From the NCBI GenBank assembly GCA_037349105.1, contig JAYJMM010000036.1:744001-808000 (forward strand): a stretch of 64,000 nucleotides of DNA, given 5' to 3'. The position numbers and the translations under genes were made by a program. The first letter of the stretch is position 1, and each line of letters opens with the position of its first letter. Positions 46,092-59,739 of the stretch are shown here, in pieces. Below the pieces are notes generated by a model that saw only the letters and a program-made list of their open reading frames with translations, had not been told where the DNA came from and searched no databases. This DNA comes from Limnomonas spitsbergensis (taxonomy: Eukaryota; Chlorophyta; Chlorophyceae; Chlamydomonadales).

Positions 46092-48141
46092 CTATGCACG
46101 CCTTTTTTTCTTCTTTTTTGCAACCCGCTCTTGATGTAGCCGCCTTGAAAGCTCATTCTCTAGCCTTGCCTGGCCTTCATGGCTGGTTGCAAGCTGTGCA
46201 CGCAGATCATTGAGCATCGTCAGAGCAACACCAGCCTCCTTAACCTTGAGGTGCCTCTTGTACTGCTTGCTTAGAATATCATGCATCATCTTGACTTGCT
46301 TATAGGTGGCGGCAAAACACCTACGTACACAGGCAAAGATTATGCAATTAGTCAGTCATGGATGTTAGCATGTTGAAGGTCACAAACCACGCACACATGC
46401 AGCCGCAAACTCATGTTAAAGATAGATAGATACAACATTGAGAGTCAACCGTCGGCCAAGCGGTCCTCTTGCCCTTACTTGTAAATTGCATACACTTTTA
46501 AGAACACCAAGATGTCCCACGAGAAGAATGAGGCAACAACCTATGGAAAGGAAGCGATAGTGTGAAGTTATATTAGTTAGGACCGGTATGTGCATGGAGC
46601 ACTAGATAGTTGACATTGACATCCGATTGAAATAATTATGCAAGGCAGTTTTACTTCCATGCATGCCATTCAGCCTTGGACCCTTATAATAAAAGATGGC
46701 AAAGCTAATAAGGGCATTAATAGCAATGCCATCACATGAAAAAATCTTACCAAGCAAATGAATTGCCAGGTTAGTATGGCTGCCAGTGGCCTGACAAGGG
46801 GGTGCCGTTTGGCTGAAGGGCTGAAGCCAAAGATGAACCAGTCGTACATGAAGGTGAGTCCAATGAGCCATAGGAAACATGAAGCCATGGGGAGGCATCC
46901 CAACAGGCAGTCCATGATATCGAACCAATAGCTTTCCCCAGGGAACAGTCTGGTGACCCTCATTTTGACGACATTCTGGTCATCTTCCTCCGAAGCTGGG
47001 GCAGGGAGGGGGGTAAGGAGCAATGTGTGTTACTGAATTCGTGTGTGTAGTTGTTGCATTCCAGCGGGGCATCACATTTGAGAGGCACAACTAACGGTAT
47101 ACTAGCATCAAGGCGGTTGAGATTGCTACGGAACTAACGGTGAAATTCAGACCTTGCTTGACTTGAGCATTGCTGATTACTTTAATGAGGCATACGGCGG
47201 TATGCACACACACATACATCCTCACCTCCCACATCTGCCGCGAAATTCCCGAACTCATACAAAAATTGAGCCCACATATCCAATGTGACAAGTTTCAGAG
47301 GTATCGAGACGTTGTTCCGCTCGTAACGCCATGACATGATGGCCACGGTGAAGCACAGCCCGAGAGCTATGGTGAAAGTTATGAAGTGCACTTTGTGGCA
47401 TGGTCTGCCATGAAGCAGCCCTTGCTGGAGCACCTACAATGCACTCATTTCCACGTGATGAGCATGATCGAAGTTAAGTAAGCATGCAGATGGCTAGATG
47501 CCCATTGACAAATGCATCACCGGGTCAGAAATGAACATGGGCAGTTATCTGGCAGTAGATAGCGGAAAATTAGCTGTGCAAAATTTGGTGTGCATACATG
47601 CACTACTGGCTGTTGGGTTCTATGCTCCTGCTGCTGCCCCCTCACTAGGTAGTACCCTCACGTAGGAGGATGGCATGGCTGCACCATGGTCATGGTCCCA
47701 CTCAGTGCGTGCATGCATGATAGCTGGAATTGAGCCTAGTCATTCCCTACATACCAGCCCCACGCAGCAGCCGAGCGTTCAGCAGGGCCCAACTAACGGG
47801 TACTATTATATTAATCATATGCACTGTTATAAACACTATTAACGGACATGTCAAGCAAGTTGTGAACTCACGAAGGGATTCAGCTGCCCCATAGCCGGGA
47901 TGCCAAAGAGGAACGGAAACATTGGCACGTAAAATATGCCAACCATGAAGAACCACCACATGTTGTAGCATATCTTCTGAAAGGATGACATGCGGCCTGT
48001 GAGTGGAAGCAATAATAAGAGTGGGCAATTATTGGAGTGAGTGGACATGCATCATCAATGATGAATGACGATACTTACTAGATGGCCCCTGGTGATGGGT
48101 ACTCAGTAGCAGGATAAGGCCGGTTGGCGATGACAGACTGG
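46092..48141 (-). pseudogene. Gene B, unit 2: first recognised exon split by hAT insertion
   Basis: Exons 46092-46320, 46479-46540, 46751-46995, 47226-47433 and 47872-47996 match unit 1. The 5'-most exon (48079-48141) is separated from its first two bases and its splice acceptor by 1,163 bp of hAT sequence. Unless the element is spliced out, normal transcripts of this copy should be disrupted here; a shorter product starting in a later exon remains possible. Confidence 0.6.
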
Positions 48142-49304
48142 CAGGGTAACCCGGTACGGAAACACGGTACGGGCATACGGTGCGGTATGGTACGGATACG
48201 GTACGGACAAAAGGGACGGTACGGTAGGCCAATACGGTCAAAGATTTTCCCCATTTTCAAGGCTCAGAACAGCAGGATCCACACAGAGAAACACATGCAT
48301 GCAACACTCACATGAATGTTTGACCCCATGCACATCCTGACATACTGCATGGCTGCATGACAGTCTCCATGCAATTTTTGCATGGCCCCCAAATAACCAC
48401 CAAGGATCTCCATGCATGCATGCAGATTTACCAGGCTGACATAATAGGAGAAAATATGATCATTGATGCAATCCCAAACTCCTCACAGATCGCCATTATA
48501 ATGTTCCAACATGCCATTCAGCATTTCAGTAATTCAGCTAGTCCATATGAACGCTACCCACCAGCATGAAATTTTACATGCATGAATATAGCAATAGAAA
48601 CAAGAGGCCTCAGAATCACCTTGCATAGTTGCTGAGTTGCATGGCATGCATGGAAATCACTTCGTAAGGAGACACGGAGCTCCTGTGTCTTGCCTCCCTC
48701 CTGGGAGTCCTGGACTCATGGGCTCCTACTCCTCCTGGCCTCTTGCCCTCCTCCCTCTATGCAGCTTTGGATCGTGACTTGGCGCCAAATTCTGTCTTAT
48801 TGCCACTAGGTTTTGGGGTAGACTTGTACTTTCACGAGCAACGAATGCCTCTTTACCACTGGAAGCGAGCGAGCTTACGTAGATTTTGATGCCCTGGATG
48901 TGTGGACTGTGGACGGTGTGGATTTGCCAGACGAGGGAGACGATCACACGACATCACTGCAATATGCCTGTATCACCCGTCTTAACGTCTTACACGCCGC
49001 AACTTGTCCTGTTATGCCCGCGAGGCGATTGGTAAATCGCGTAGTGTTGACGATAATATAATTACAAAATTTGCATCGCCCACGCTTGGCCTGGCCAGCC
49101 TTCGATGACGGCTGCAATATCCAATGCGAATCAGCCGTGTACGCTGCATTCCTAGGACGTGTTCTCAGCGCTACCTCCATCGCTCTCATGCAGTCATGCA
49201 GTGCAGGAAATGGCGACCGTACTTGGCCGTGTTGCAAACGGTACGGTACGGTACGGATACGGTACGGGATTTTAGGCCAATACGGCCCGTACTGGGTAAC
49301 CCTG
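48142..49304. mobile_element. 1,163-bp non-autonomous hAT element with 8-bp target duplication
   Basis: Terminal inverted repeats are CAGGGTAACCCGGTACG at the left, and the right end reads CAGGGTTACCCAGTACG in reverse complement. CAGACTGG flanks it at 48134-48141 and 49305-49312. Units 1 (31668 region) and 3 cannot both be compared, but unit 1 has the clean empty site. CAGGG ends and an 8-bp duplication are diagnostic of the hAT superfamily. Subterminal regions carry many ACGGTACGG words (48.15-48.24 and 49.24-49.27 kb), likely transposase-binding sites. The centre is rich in ATGCATGC. Confidence 0.92.
48944..49237 (-). pseudogene. BED-finger relic of a hAT transposase inside the element
   Basis: This 97-residue ORF has RCKFCNYIIVNTTRFTNRLA followed by GITGQVAACKTLRRV. 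It is the BED zinc-finger pattern of plant hAT transposases, with C55, C58 and C82. The metal-binding His expected near position 71 is Arg (TNRLAGI), so the finger should not fold normally. No catalytic region follows, showing that the element is a deletion derivative. Confidence 0.65.
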
Positions 49305-50433
49305 CAGACTGGATCTGCAAACTAATATCTTCTGAAGTTAGTTGCCCGCTGATGAGTTACAACGAACACACAGATCTATCTAGTCCAAGAACTCCTTAAA
49401 ACTGGACACTGTACAGTAAACATCAACATTATCCCCATTTTGATAGCTAGGAACCTCCAGCACTATTTACAAGAAACACACCATTCATTCAAGGCATCCT
49501 CTCTCTTGGCATCACCACCTACCATTGATGCTAGGATGTGCACCCAGAAAATGCACGTGCATGCCACAAAACTGCTACACAGCATTGTGCAAATGAACCT
49601 GACGCATGCAGACAGACTGGAATATTACCCCACATCAAGAACCACCACTCAGCCGGCCAAATATAGCCGTAAACGCAAACCGCCGTAGCTGAAAAGCCAT
49701 CTCTTCTTGTTATGATGGTAATAACGGTGCGGACGACTCAGAGGCTATGGCCCATGCCATGCCACACTCACCGTTTCCTTTACCAACACGCCTCTACGGA
49801 GCGTAGCTTTCTTTCTTTCTGATTTGCTTGCTAAGCCTCACCCTTTGCGGCGTAGAAAGCGTTTCGAGCATCCGACAAAGCTTGGCGAATATCGGCGCTG
49901 TCGTGATCCTGCGTGGCTTCCGCGATCGCCGTGCCAAGACGGCATCCTGCTTTCCTAATGGATTGCACGACCGGCTCGTCAGTACCGGCTAAGATGGTGA
50001 TCTCCGACATTTATACGAATGAAAACAGCCCTTCCTGCTTGACGGCGCGCAACTTCAAGATAGTCGCACTTATTACGGAGATCTCGCATATCTCGGGCAT
50101 GCATGCAGCCCCCGGGCTGTGAGGCAGACAGATGAGACCGGCAGGCCACCAGAGGCAGAGAGGCATGCCCTGATCTCGATCGACTTTCAAGTGAGCCTTT
50201 ATCCACGTGACGGCATACAATTTGGATTGCCTAGGGTCCACGACTGGTTCAGGGGACCACTGGACCAGGGGACGGGACCATACGAGACGGGTGCGGGTGA
50301 TTACAATTGGGCAAATAAAGGCATGCCCTCATAGGTTTGGCAATGCTGTACATACAGCTTCTCGACACCTGGATATGTTCCATGCCGCGCATGTTCTGCG
50401 CTTTCCTATGTATGTTAATGCCTGTGAATCCTC

Positions 50434-51231
50434 TTGCTACCGGTGAATTGCATGGCCATACAGATTGACAGTGTCCGGCTCCCTCTTGCCAATTGTGAAA
50501 AAGTAGTCAGCCGTAAGACTTCTCCCACGACGGACAATTCCGATCTTGAATGGTGTCTCCGTGCGGCTTTGATAGAAATTACCAAGCAGTACTGGAGGAA
50601 GGTTTCCTGGATCGAAAGTTTGACACCGTCGAACACGTTTTTGCGGCGACTGCTAAAATTAAAAAAGGCATATTTCCCTACAACCACCCGTTATTCTGCA
50701 AAAAAGAGGATTCCGACTCAAAATTCAAGGTCTTGATCCAAATTTGGGAATTGTGCGTGCTTGGTGGAGGCACGTCGGTTGCAACCTCCACCACGCTCCC
50801 TGGGGAGCGATCTGGGTAAACCATTTATCAATTTCATGGCTTCAATTGCATTGCAATGTTGGTCGACTGTACTGAAGGCTTTGGAGCCTCTGTCCGGTGC
50901 GTTGACGGCCGTTTGTTTTTCCCTGAATCATAGATAGCCATGCAAGTTCCCTTCCGATGAGTGGCCTGTTAATACCTAGCTCAGCAAGCGTGTAGGCATG
51001 GATATTTTGCAAGGCAGTTACTATGCATGGCGCATTCGGTGGTTCAAAGATCCAGAACCTGCATCCCCGCCGCTTGGGGGCCTGTTTGCCTCTTCTGCTG
51101 TGCCTGTTCTGTCCAGTGTGCGTCCTGTTCTGCAGTCTTCTTCATCATCTCAGAAAACCTACTCGCCTCAAAAATGCCCCCCACGTTTAGGCCCTGCTGA
51201 AGAGGCGCGCCGCTTACAGAAACATGAGTGA
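50434..51231 (+). pseudogene. Decayed copy of the 252-residue ORF, unit 3
   Basis: Same breaks as in unit 2 and virtually the same sequence, so the damage predates the split of units 2 and 3. Confidence 0.5.
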
Positions 51232-51485
51232 GCGCATCTATGATCTGAGATCCACGGCCAAGGTATCCTTCCATGCTGAGCAAGATTGGATTTTGGATAC
51301 TTCCTGGATCCAGCTTTGCGTGTCCCCTAGAGGCCCCAAAGTTTGAAGGGGATGAGCCTGAAGAAAATATTTTCAGCAAATGAGCCTCTCTCAAACTTGC
51401 TTGTTGCTCAGTCATGATCCGCTTGTTTTTGTAGTGTGCATTGACACAGCCCTGCTGTAGGTAGTGCATCACTGCTCGCGTATTA

Positions 51486-52093
51486 CCGTAGTATCAGTCA
51501 ATTTTCGTTTTATATTGAATTCGTTTTTTGTTTGGAAACCTTCTAATAAACAAAATCACGCATTCGTTTTAGTGGTTCGTTTTTCTGATCGGAGGCTGAA
51601 ATGTTTTACGATCACTGGTTCGTTTTTGCTCCAGAACCACTCAAACCGCTTGCCTTTCCGCTGAATGGTTGCTGGGCGCGCAGCTCTGAGAGCCGCGACC
51701 TCCTTAGTTGGCCCGCTGGATAACTAAAAGAAGTGGGACGCCCTCATAGTATCGAGATGTACAGGCCTGCTTTCTTCGGCGACTGGCCTTCGTTTTCATG
51801 TGCTGTGGTTGGAAGACGCGGCGGGGCCGCTCGCCTTTTATCTCGACATGCATCCGGGTCTAAATCAATCTAAATCACTGTGGCAGGAGCTGTGGCTACT
51901 GGTGCTGCTCCGGGTAGATTCGTGTTTGCGACATGATCGGCGCAACTCTTCGTGCGGCAATTTGTTTAGGGTTTGGGGCTAAAATATTCGTTTTTATGGT
52001 TCGTTTTTGTCCCACGGTACACATTTTTATTGAAATCAACGGTTCGTTTTCTTGAAAAACGATCAATAAAACGAAATCGGATTGATACTACGG
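51486..52093. mobile_element. 608-bp MITE, unit 3
   Basis: Same element at the same site as 33847-34454, with a few base differences (for example CCGTAGTATCA in place of CCGTAGCATCA at the left end, making the terminal repeats match better here). Confidence 0.75.
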
Positions 52094-53678
52094 TATCCTT
52101 AAACCGCAGAACTATTTTCTGTCCACACACCCTGGAAAAATGTTGTGACAGTCCGTGCGCAACAAATATTGAAATTGTATAAAGTACTTTGCAGCGATAA
52201 GCGCCGATTTGGGCTGAAATACACTTCCTTTGCTCCGTGACTGACTTGCCACGCAGCGGACTTTTTTGTAATCATTTTAACGCACAGATAGGTCCGCACA
52301 CCCTCAAAATCATTCATTATGCACGAAGTGAAAACGGTTCTACGGTACCCTTCCTACTACGGTATGACAATTTTTTACTCCTGAATAGTTTGGGTGCCTG
52401 TACCGGTATATGAGAACTTTTGAAACCTCATGCAATTTGATAGTTGTTAAAAAAAAAGGCTGCATAATCTCAGCAAGTGCTATTTTTGTTTTGCTTCGTG
52501 TGTGATGCACCTGCCTTTATTTCATATTTGTGCTTGTATATTGATAGGATGCTCAAGACTATCTACTTCACGTAGAGCGGCAAGCTCGTTTCCTTGTCCT
52601 TGGTGCCATGCATGTTGACGGATGCACCCTGTTTTTCTCTTGCTGTCCTAGATTCTTTTGTGCTCGCAACGTTTTGCGGGCTTATGTTCATGCATCAAAT
52701 ATGATGCCCTGCTGGACTGCAAAATCTTCACACAACTTCACTCCCCAGGCGCTAGAAGAACTGGAATTAGTCTGCATCAAAAGCGGGCTGATCTTCGTAA
52801 ATTTGGGGGGCGGGGGACATTTGAATGGGCTCGCTGGTGTGCACAGGTGCCAAGGTTGTTGTTGTGTGATGGACTGAAAGAAAACCAGTCCATGCAACTA
52901 ACGATAACGTAACACCTCAAGGCCTTGCTTAGAAGGCTCGACAGTGTGGGTGCCCTACTGTTTAATTGGAAAGAAAGGGAAGGACAGGAAAGCTGTTAAG
53001 GGACTACTAGATGTGCTCTGCCTTCCCTCATAATTAACGTTGTTTGGGAGTGAGGGATACAAACAAATACTATTTGTCAATTTTACACCATGCGGGCAGC
53101 ATTACAAGAAATCATAAATTCACACCCGAGGGGAGGCAATATAAATCTACGGTATCTGGAGAGGTGAGGAAAGAGACCTTCCAAGTGAGTATGCAAATAC
53201 AGGAAGCACCGCGATCCATGTGTCACATATGTGACATGCATGACCCATGAGCAAAGAGACGATGTTGGACAGTCAGGAAGAAAGACAGTGCACAAGCCAG
53301 AAACTGTCTATGAATTTTCAGCCTTGCATCATTCAAATACGGCAGCTCCTTTTTGAGCAGTGCCCTACTAGTTGTAACTGGTCGACAGGTGCCACGTCAT
53401 TGTAGCAGTCAGTGGAGAATGGAAGGTTCCAAGTTTTTGCATGTGACACGAGCCCGCAAATCGGTTCGGGCACATCATCAGCTGGGATAGAGACTGCATT
53501 GGAGACAGGAAGAATCAGAGATCTCTAGTGTTTCATTTTGTGTGGTCAGCATGCAGGTGTGGTGGAGGTTTTGCTCTTTGGCATCTGTCCATGCGCGTCC
53601 ATCATGCGTTTGCCCCCTTAACAGATAGAGTCGACTGTCCAATAATCGAGCGAGGGAGCACCCGCCCCTGCTACGAAT

Positions 53679-54871
53679 CAATAACGTTACACCTCTGGGC
53701 CCGCTCAAAAAGCTCGGCCACGTGGGCGCCCAACTGTTCAGAAGGGAGAAACTAAAAGGAAGAGGGGGGGGAAGGAACAAAAGGAAAGGCCGGGAAGGCA
53801 AACAAGATTAAGTCCGACACCTGAGTTCCTCTAGAGACTAGCCCTCAACAAAGCCTAAACACTCAAAAAAACGTCCACAAAAGCAAGCGTATCCCAACCC
53901 TGTCTGGCTGCGAGGGAGCTCCACTGATCTGAAAGGAAGAAAGAAGAAAATAAAAAGGAGAGGGGGCAAAAACAAAAAAGAGGACCAGAAGGGAAGGCCG
54001 GAAAGGCAAACAATCCTGACGTCTCAGATCCCCTCGAGACTAACCATCAACACAGCCTACGGTATAGCACTGACCATAAAAGCAAGTGCATCCCACCCCT
54101 TATCAGCCTGGTACAGCTGGTGGAAGTTAGTGGCAGCGCCCGGGGGACCTGCTCACCCCCACTCCCGTAACTGCTCCTTGACACTAGGGCACTGGAAGCA
54201 CACATGCACTGATGCAGCGCATCCTCCACTTGCTCGCCATCTCCCCGTGCCCAACACTGCTGGCAGCATCGTGCCTCTCGCCGCTGACCGCTGCGCCGTC
54301 CTCTGGTGTCAGACGCGCTGATCGCGCTGAGCCGCAGTCGCAAGTGTGTGCACACACAAGCACACTTCATCGTGCTAGGGCGGCTCCTGGCTTACGCCAG
54401 CACGGCATCCGCCATGGACTGGAACCAGGCGCATATCTATGCTCGGTGGTAGGGTCCCTGGGGTCCCCACCGCCGCTTGCGTCCAGCCGTGCTTGCTCGT
54501 AGGCTGCGTCAACGAGTGCCAACACCTCAGTGACGGGTAGGCGCTGTAGGGCAGTTGCTGCCTCGCGCAATGTGGGGGTGGCTGCCCCCCGCTCAAGCTC
54601 CTCCAATGCACCCAACAGATCAGAGCACCAGGTGCAGCCGCCAGTGCCCTGGCTGACTGCAAGCTGCATATCTGCTGCCATGGCTTGAGCCATTAGAGTG
54701 CTGTATTGCTGTGCCACCGGTGCCACCGCTGCATTGTAGAAGCGGAGGATATGGGCCCACCAGTCTCGCTGTAGTGGCTGGAGCTGCAGCTTTCTCAGGA
54801 TCCCCCATCTGGCGGCTGATGCAGGTAGCCCCGCAGCCTGGCGTAGGTGCTGAAGCAAGCTGCACTGCGGG
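53679..54871 (-). mobile_element. Same LINE insertion, unit 3
   Basis: Flanks 53666-53678 and 54872-54884 are perfect copies of CCCTGCTACGAAT. It shares the 13-bp deletion with unit 2. Confidence 0.8.
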
Positions 54872-55920
54872 CCCTGCTACGAATACTGCAGGTCAATGAC
54901 GTTACACCTCCGGGCCCTGCTTAGAAAGGCTCGGCTACGTAAGCGCCCAACTATCCCCGACTAATGCTGCAGGTATGTATCTCTTAGAAACAAAAAGACC
55001 TTGAAGTGGCATCCAAACAAAATCCCGAGAGGGTCGAATCTACCCTGGATATTGCATCCAGCTGCAGTAAGTCAATCTGTCTGAGATCTTGGCTAGAAAT
55101 TTGGATCTGCCAAATACGCACACTCTCCAAAGATGTGCTCTGTGTCAAAGAGTGGCATTGATGACCTCGTGGGTCGTGTGTGTTTGTGGGGACTGATTTC
55201 TTTAATGAAACATCCAACTGCCATTTTCTGTTACAAACACGTGTTTTTTGTTTAGGTACCGCAATCTGCACGACTCCAGCGCTGGCTGGGATAAATGGCT
55301 GCCGGATGGGTTGATGGGTGGCGTCACAAGCTGACCGGGCAAAGCCCGCCCCGCCATCGCCCCTTGGCCGCTCCTTATCCCTCACAGGCCTACGCTGCTC
55401 ATGGCTTCTTGTGCCTCCTTGGCTGCTGGGGAGATGAGAGGCGTCACAAGCTGGTCGGGCAACCAGCGCGCCGCTACTGGCTCTGCGTGAAAGACCTGCA
55501 GCGCGATGCAAGGTATCCGCAGCCGGACGGTCAGGATGGAGCTGCCTTCAGAAAGGCTTGTGCTTGCTCAACTCAACAATGCCAAGGCGCCAACAGTCTG
55601 TTGACCCTGCTCACTCCCTTGCACACAAACATCCCTTGCCTGCTATATATCTTGAAGGGGCGCCTGCACCTGCACCTATATCTAAGGGGCCTGCTCTATC
55701 TCTTAAGGGGCACCTCCACCCATATCTTAGGGACCTGCTATATATTTTAGGGGCACAAATATCCGTTGCCTGCAAAACATCTTGAAGGGTCACCTGTCGA
55801 GCTGGCTTCCACCCCTCGGACTCCCATACCTTTGTTAAAATCGAGGGACTTGTAGTTCAAGTGAAAGGGAAGATATGGTAGCCTGTAATGTGCAAGCCCG
55901 GCCTTCCCCCATCCACTCTT

Positions 55921-58900
55921 AAAAGCTCAACCCTGAACCCTGCACAGTGCCCGTACCATAAAAGCTCAACCCTGAACCCTGCACAGTGCCCGTACCTTAC
56001 AAGCTCAACCCTGAACCCTGCACATTGCCCGTACCTTAAAAGCTCAACCCTGAACCCTGCACAGTGCCCGTACCTTAAAAGCTCAACCCTGAACCCTACA
56101 CGGTGCCTGTACCTTAAAAGCTCAACCCTGAACCTTGCACGGTGCCCGTACCTTACAAGCTCAACCCTGAACCCTGCACGGTGCCCGTACCTTACAAGCT
56201 CAACCCTGAACCCCTTACCCTGCATGGTGCCCTGAAACCTGAACCCTGCACGGTGCCCGTACCTTGAAAGCTCAACCCTGAACCCTGCACAGTGCCCATA
56301 CCTTACAAGCTCAACCCTGAACCCTGCACAGTGCCCGTACCTTAAAAGCTCAACACTAAACCCTGCACATTACCCGTACCTTAAAAGCTCAACCCTGAAC
56401 CCTACACGGTGCCTGTACCTTAAAAGCTCAACCCTGAACCCTGCACAGTACCCGTACCTTATAAGCTCAACCCTGAACTGCTTACCCTGCATAGTGCCCT
56501 GACACCTGAACCCTGCACAGTGCCCGTACCTTACAAGCACAACCCTGAAACCTGCACAGTGCCCGTACCATAAAAGCTCAACCCTGAACCCTGCACAGTG
56601 CCCGTACCTTAAAAGCCCAACCCTGAACCCTGCACAGTGCCCGTACCTTAAAAGCTCAACCCTGAACCCTGCACAGTGCCCGTACCTTAAAAGCTCAACC
56701 CTGAACCCTGCACAGTGCCCGTACCTTAAAAGCTCAACCCTGAACCCTGCACAGTGCCCCTACCTTAAAAGCTCAACCCTGAAACCTGCACAGTGCCCGT
56801 ACCATAGAGCTCAACCCTGAACCCTGCACAGTGCCCGTACCTTAAAAGCTCAACCCTGAACCCTGCACAGTGCCTATACCTTAAAAGTTCAACCCTGAAC
56901 CCTGCACAGTGCCCGTACCTTAACAGCTCAACCCTGAACCCTGCACAGTGCCCGTACCTTAAAAGCTCAACCCTAAACCCTGCACAGTGCCTATACCTTA
57001 AAAGCTCAACCCTGAACCCTGCACAGTGCCCGTACCTTAAAAGCTCAACCCTGAACCTTGCACGGTGCCCGTACCTTACAAGCTCAACCCTGAACCCTGC
57101 ACGGTGCCCGCACCTTACAAGCTCAACCCTGAACCCCTTATCTTGCATGGTGCCCTGAAACCTGAACCCTGCACGGTGCCCGTACCTTGAAAGCTGAATC
57201 CTGACCTCCTAATCCTGCACGGTGCCTGTACCTTGAAAGCTGAATCCTGAACTCCTTGAATCACACTGCACGGTGCCTGTACCTTGTTAGCTGAACTCTG
57301 AACTTGGTACACGGCCGTACCTTGTTAGCTAAACCCTGAACCCGGTACACGGCCGTACCTTGTTAGCTATACCCTGAACCCGGTCCACGGCTGTACCTTG
57401 TTAGCTAAACCCTGAACCCTGTACAGTGCCGTACCTTGTTAGCTAAACCTTGAACCCGGTACACGGCCGTACCTTGTTAGCTTAACCCTGAACCCGGTAC
57501 ACAGCCGTATCTTAAAAGCTCAACCCTGAAATCTGCACAGTGCCAATACCTTAAAAGCTCAACCCTGAACCCTGCACAGTGCCCCTACCTTAAAGCTCAA
57601 CCCTGAACCTTGCACAGTGCCCGTACATTAAAGCTCAACCCTGAACCCTGCACAGTGCCCGTACCATAAAAGCTCAACCCTGAAACCTGCACAGTGCCCG
57701 TCCCTTAAAAGCTCAACCCTGAACCTTGCACAGTGCCCCTACCTTAAAGCTCAACCCTGAACCTTGCACAGTGCCCGTACATTAAAGCTCAACCCAGAAC
57801 CCTGCACAGTGCCCGTACCATAAAAGCTCAACCCTGAAACCTGCACAGTGCCCGTCCCTTAAAAGCTCAACCCTGAACCTTGCACAGTGCCCGTACCTTA
57901 AAAGCTCAACCCTAAAACCTGCACAGTGCCCGTCCCTTAAAAGCTCAACCCTGACCCCCTAATCCTGCATGGTGCCCGTACCTTGAAAGTTGAACCCTGA
58001 ACTCCTTGAATAACCCTGCACGGTGCCTGTACCTAGTTAGCTGAACTCTGAACCCGGTACACGGCTGTACCTTGTTAGCTGAACCCTGAACCCGGTACAT
58101 GGCCGTACCTTGTTAGCTAAACCTTGAACCCGGTACACGGCCGTACCTTGTTAGCTTAACCCTGAACCCGGTACACAGCCGTATCTTAAAAGCTCAACCC
58201 TGAAATCTGCACAGTGCCAATACATTAAAAGCTCAACCCTGAACCCTGCACAGTGCCCCTACCTTAAAGCTCAACCCTGAACCTTGCACAGTGCCCGTAC
58301 ATTAAAGCTCAACCCTGAACCCTGCACAGTGCCCGTACATTAAAGCTCAACCCTGAACCTTGCACAGTGCCCCTACCTTAAAGCTCAACCCTGAACCCTG
58401 CACAGTGCCCGTACATTAAAGCTCAACCCTGAACCCTGCACAGTGCCCCTACCTTAAAGCTCAACCCTGAACCCTGCACAGTGCCCGTACATTAAAGCTC
58501 AACCCTGAACCTTGCACAGTGCCCCTACCTTAAAGCTCAACCCTGAACCCTGCACAGTGCCCCTACCTTAAAGCTCAACCCTGAACCTTGCACAGTGCCC
58601 GTACATTAAAGCTCAACCCTGAACCCTGCACAGTGCCCGTACATTAAAGCTCAACCCTGAACCTTGCACAGTGCCCCTACCTTAAAGCTCAACCCTGAAC
58701 CCTGCACAGTGCCCGTACATTAAAGCTCAACCCTGAACTCTGCACAGTGCCCCTACCTTAAAGCTCAACCCTGAACCCTGCACAGTGCCCGTACATTAAA
58801 GCTCAACCCTGAACCTTGCACAGTGCCCCTACCTTAAAGCTCAACCCTGAACCCTGCACAGTGCCCGTACATTAAAGCTCAACCCTGAACCCTGCACAGT

Positions 58901-59733
58901 GCCCCTACCTTAAAGCTCAACCCTGAACCCTGCACAGTGCCCGTACCATAAAAGCTCAACCCTGAACCCTGCACAGTGCCCGTACATTAAAGCTCAACCC
59001 TGAAACCTGCACAGTGCCCGTCCCTTAAAAGCTCAACCCTGAACCTTGCACAGTGCCCGTACCTTCAAAGCTCAACCCTAAAACCTGCACAGTGCCCGTC
59101 CCTTAAAAGCTCAACCCTGACCCCCTAATCCTGCATGGTGCCCGTACCTTGAAAGTCGAACCCTGAACTCCTTGAATAACCATGCACGGTGCCTGTACCT
59201 TGTTAGCTGAACTCTGAACCCTGCACACTGCCGTACCTTGTTAGCTGAACCCTGAACCCGGTACAGTGCCGTACCTTGTTAGCTAAACCCTGAACCCGGT
59301 ACACGGCCGTACCTTGTTAGCTGAACCCTGAACCCGGTACATGGCCGTACCTTGTTAGCTGAACCCTGAACCCGGTACAGTGCCGTACCTTGTTAGCTAA
59401 ACCCTGAACCCGGTACACGGCCGTACCTTGTTAGCTGAACCCTGAACCCGGTACATGGCCGTACCTTGTTAGCTAAACCCTGAACCTGGTACACGGCCGT
59501 ACCTTGTTAGCTAAACCCTGAACCTGGTACACGGCCGTACCTTGTTAGCTAAACCCTGAACCTGGTACACGGCCGTACCTTGCTAGCTAAACCCAGAACC
59601 CAGTACAGTGCCGTACCTTGTTAGCTAAACCCTGAACCCGGTACAGTGCTGTACCTTGTTAGCTAAACCCTGAACCCGGTACAGTGCCGTACCTTGTTAG
59701 CTAAACCCTGAACCCGCCACAGTGCCGTACCTG
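55921..59733. repeat. 38/39-bp satellite array, unit 3
   Basis: About 340 bp longer than unit 2. Growth is mainly in 58.2-58.95 kb, where a two-monomer unit alternating GTACATTAAAGCTC and CTACCTTAAAGCTC is repeated many times: recent local amplification of a dimer. Confidence 0.97.
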
Positions 59734-59739
59734 GAGTCG

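Larger units (their letters stand above)
32416..50054. repeat. Large tandem unit, copy 2 (17,639 bp)
   Basis: Direct repeat of copy 1, with the MITE at 33847-34454 and the hAT at 48142-49304. Nearly identical to copy 3 over their shared part. Confidence 0.95.
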
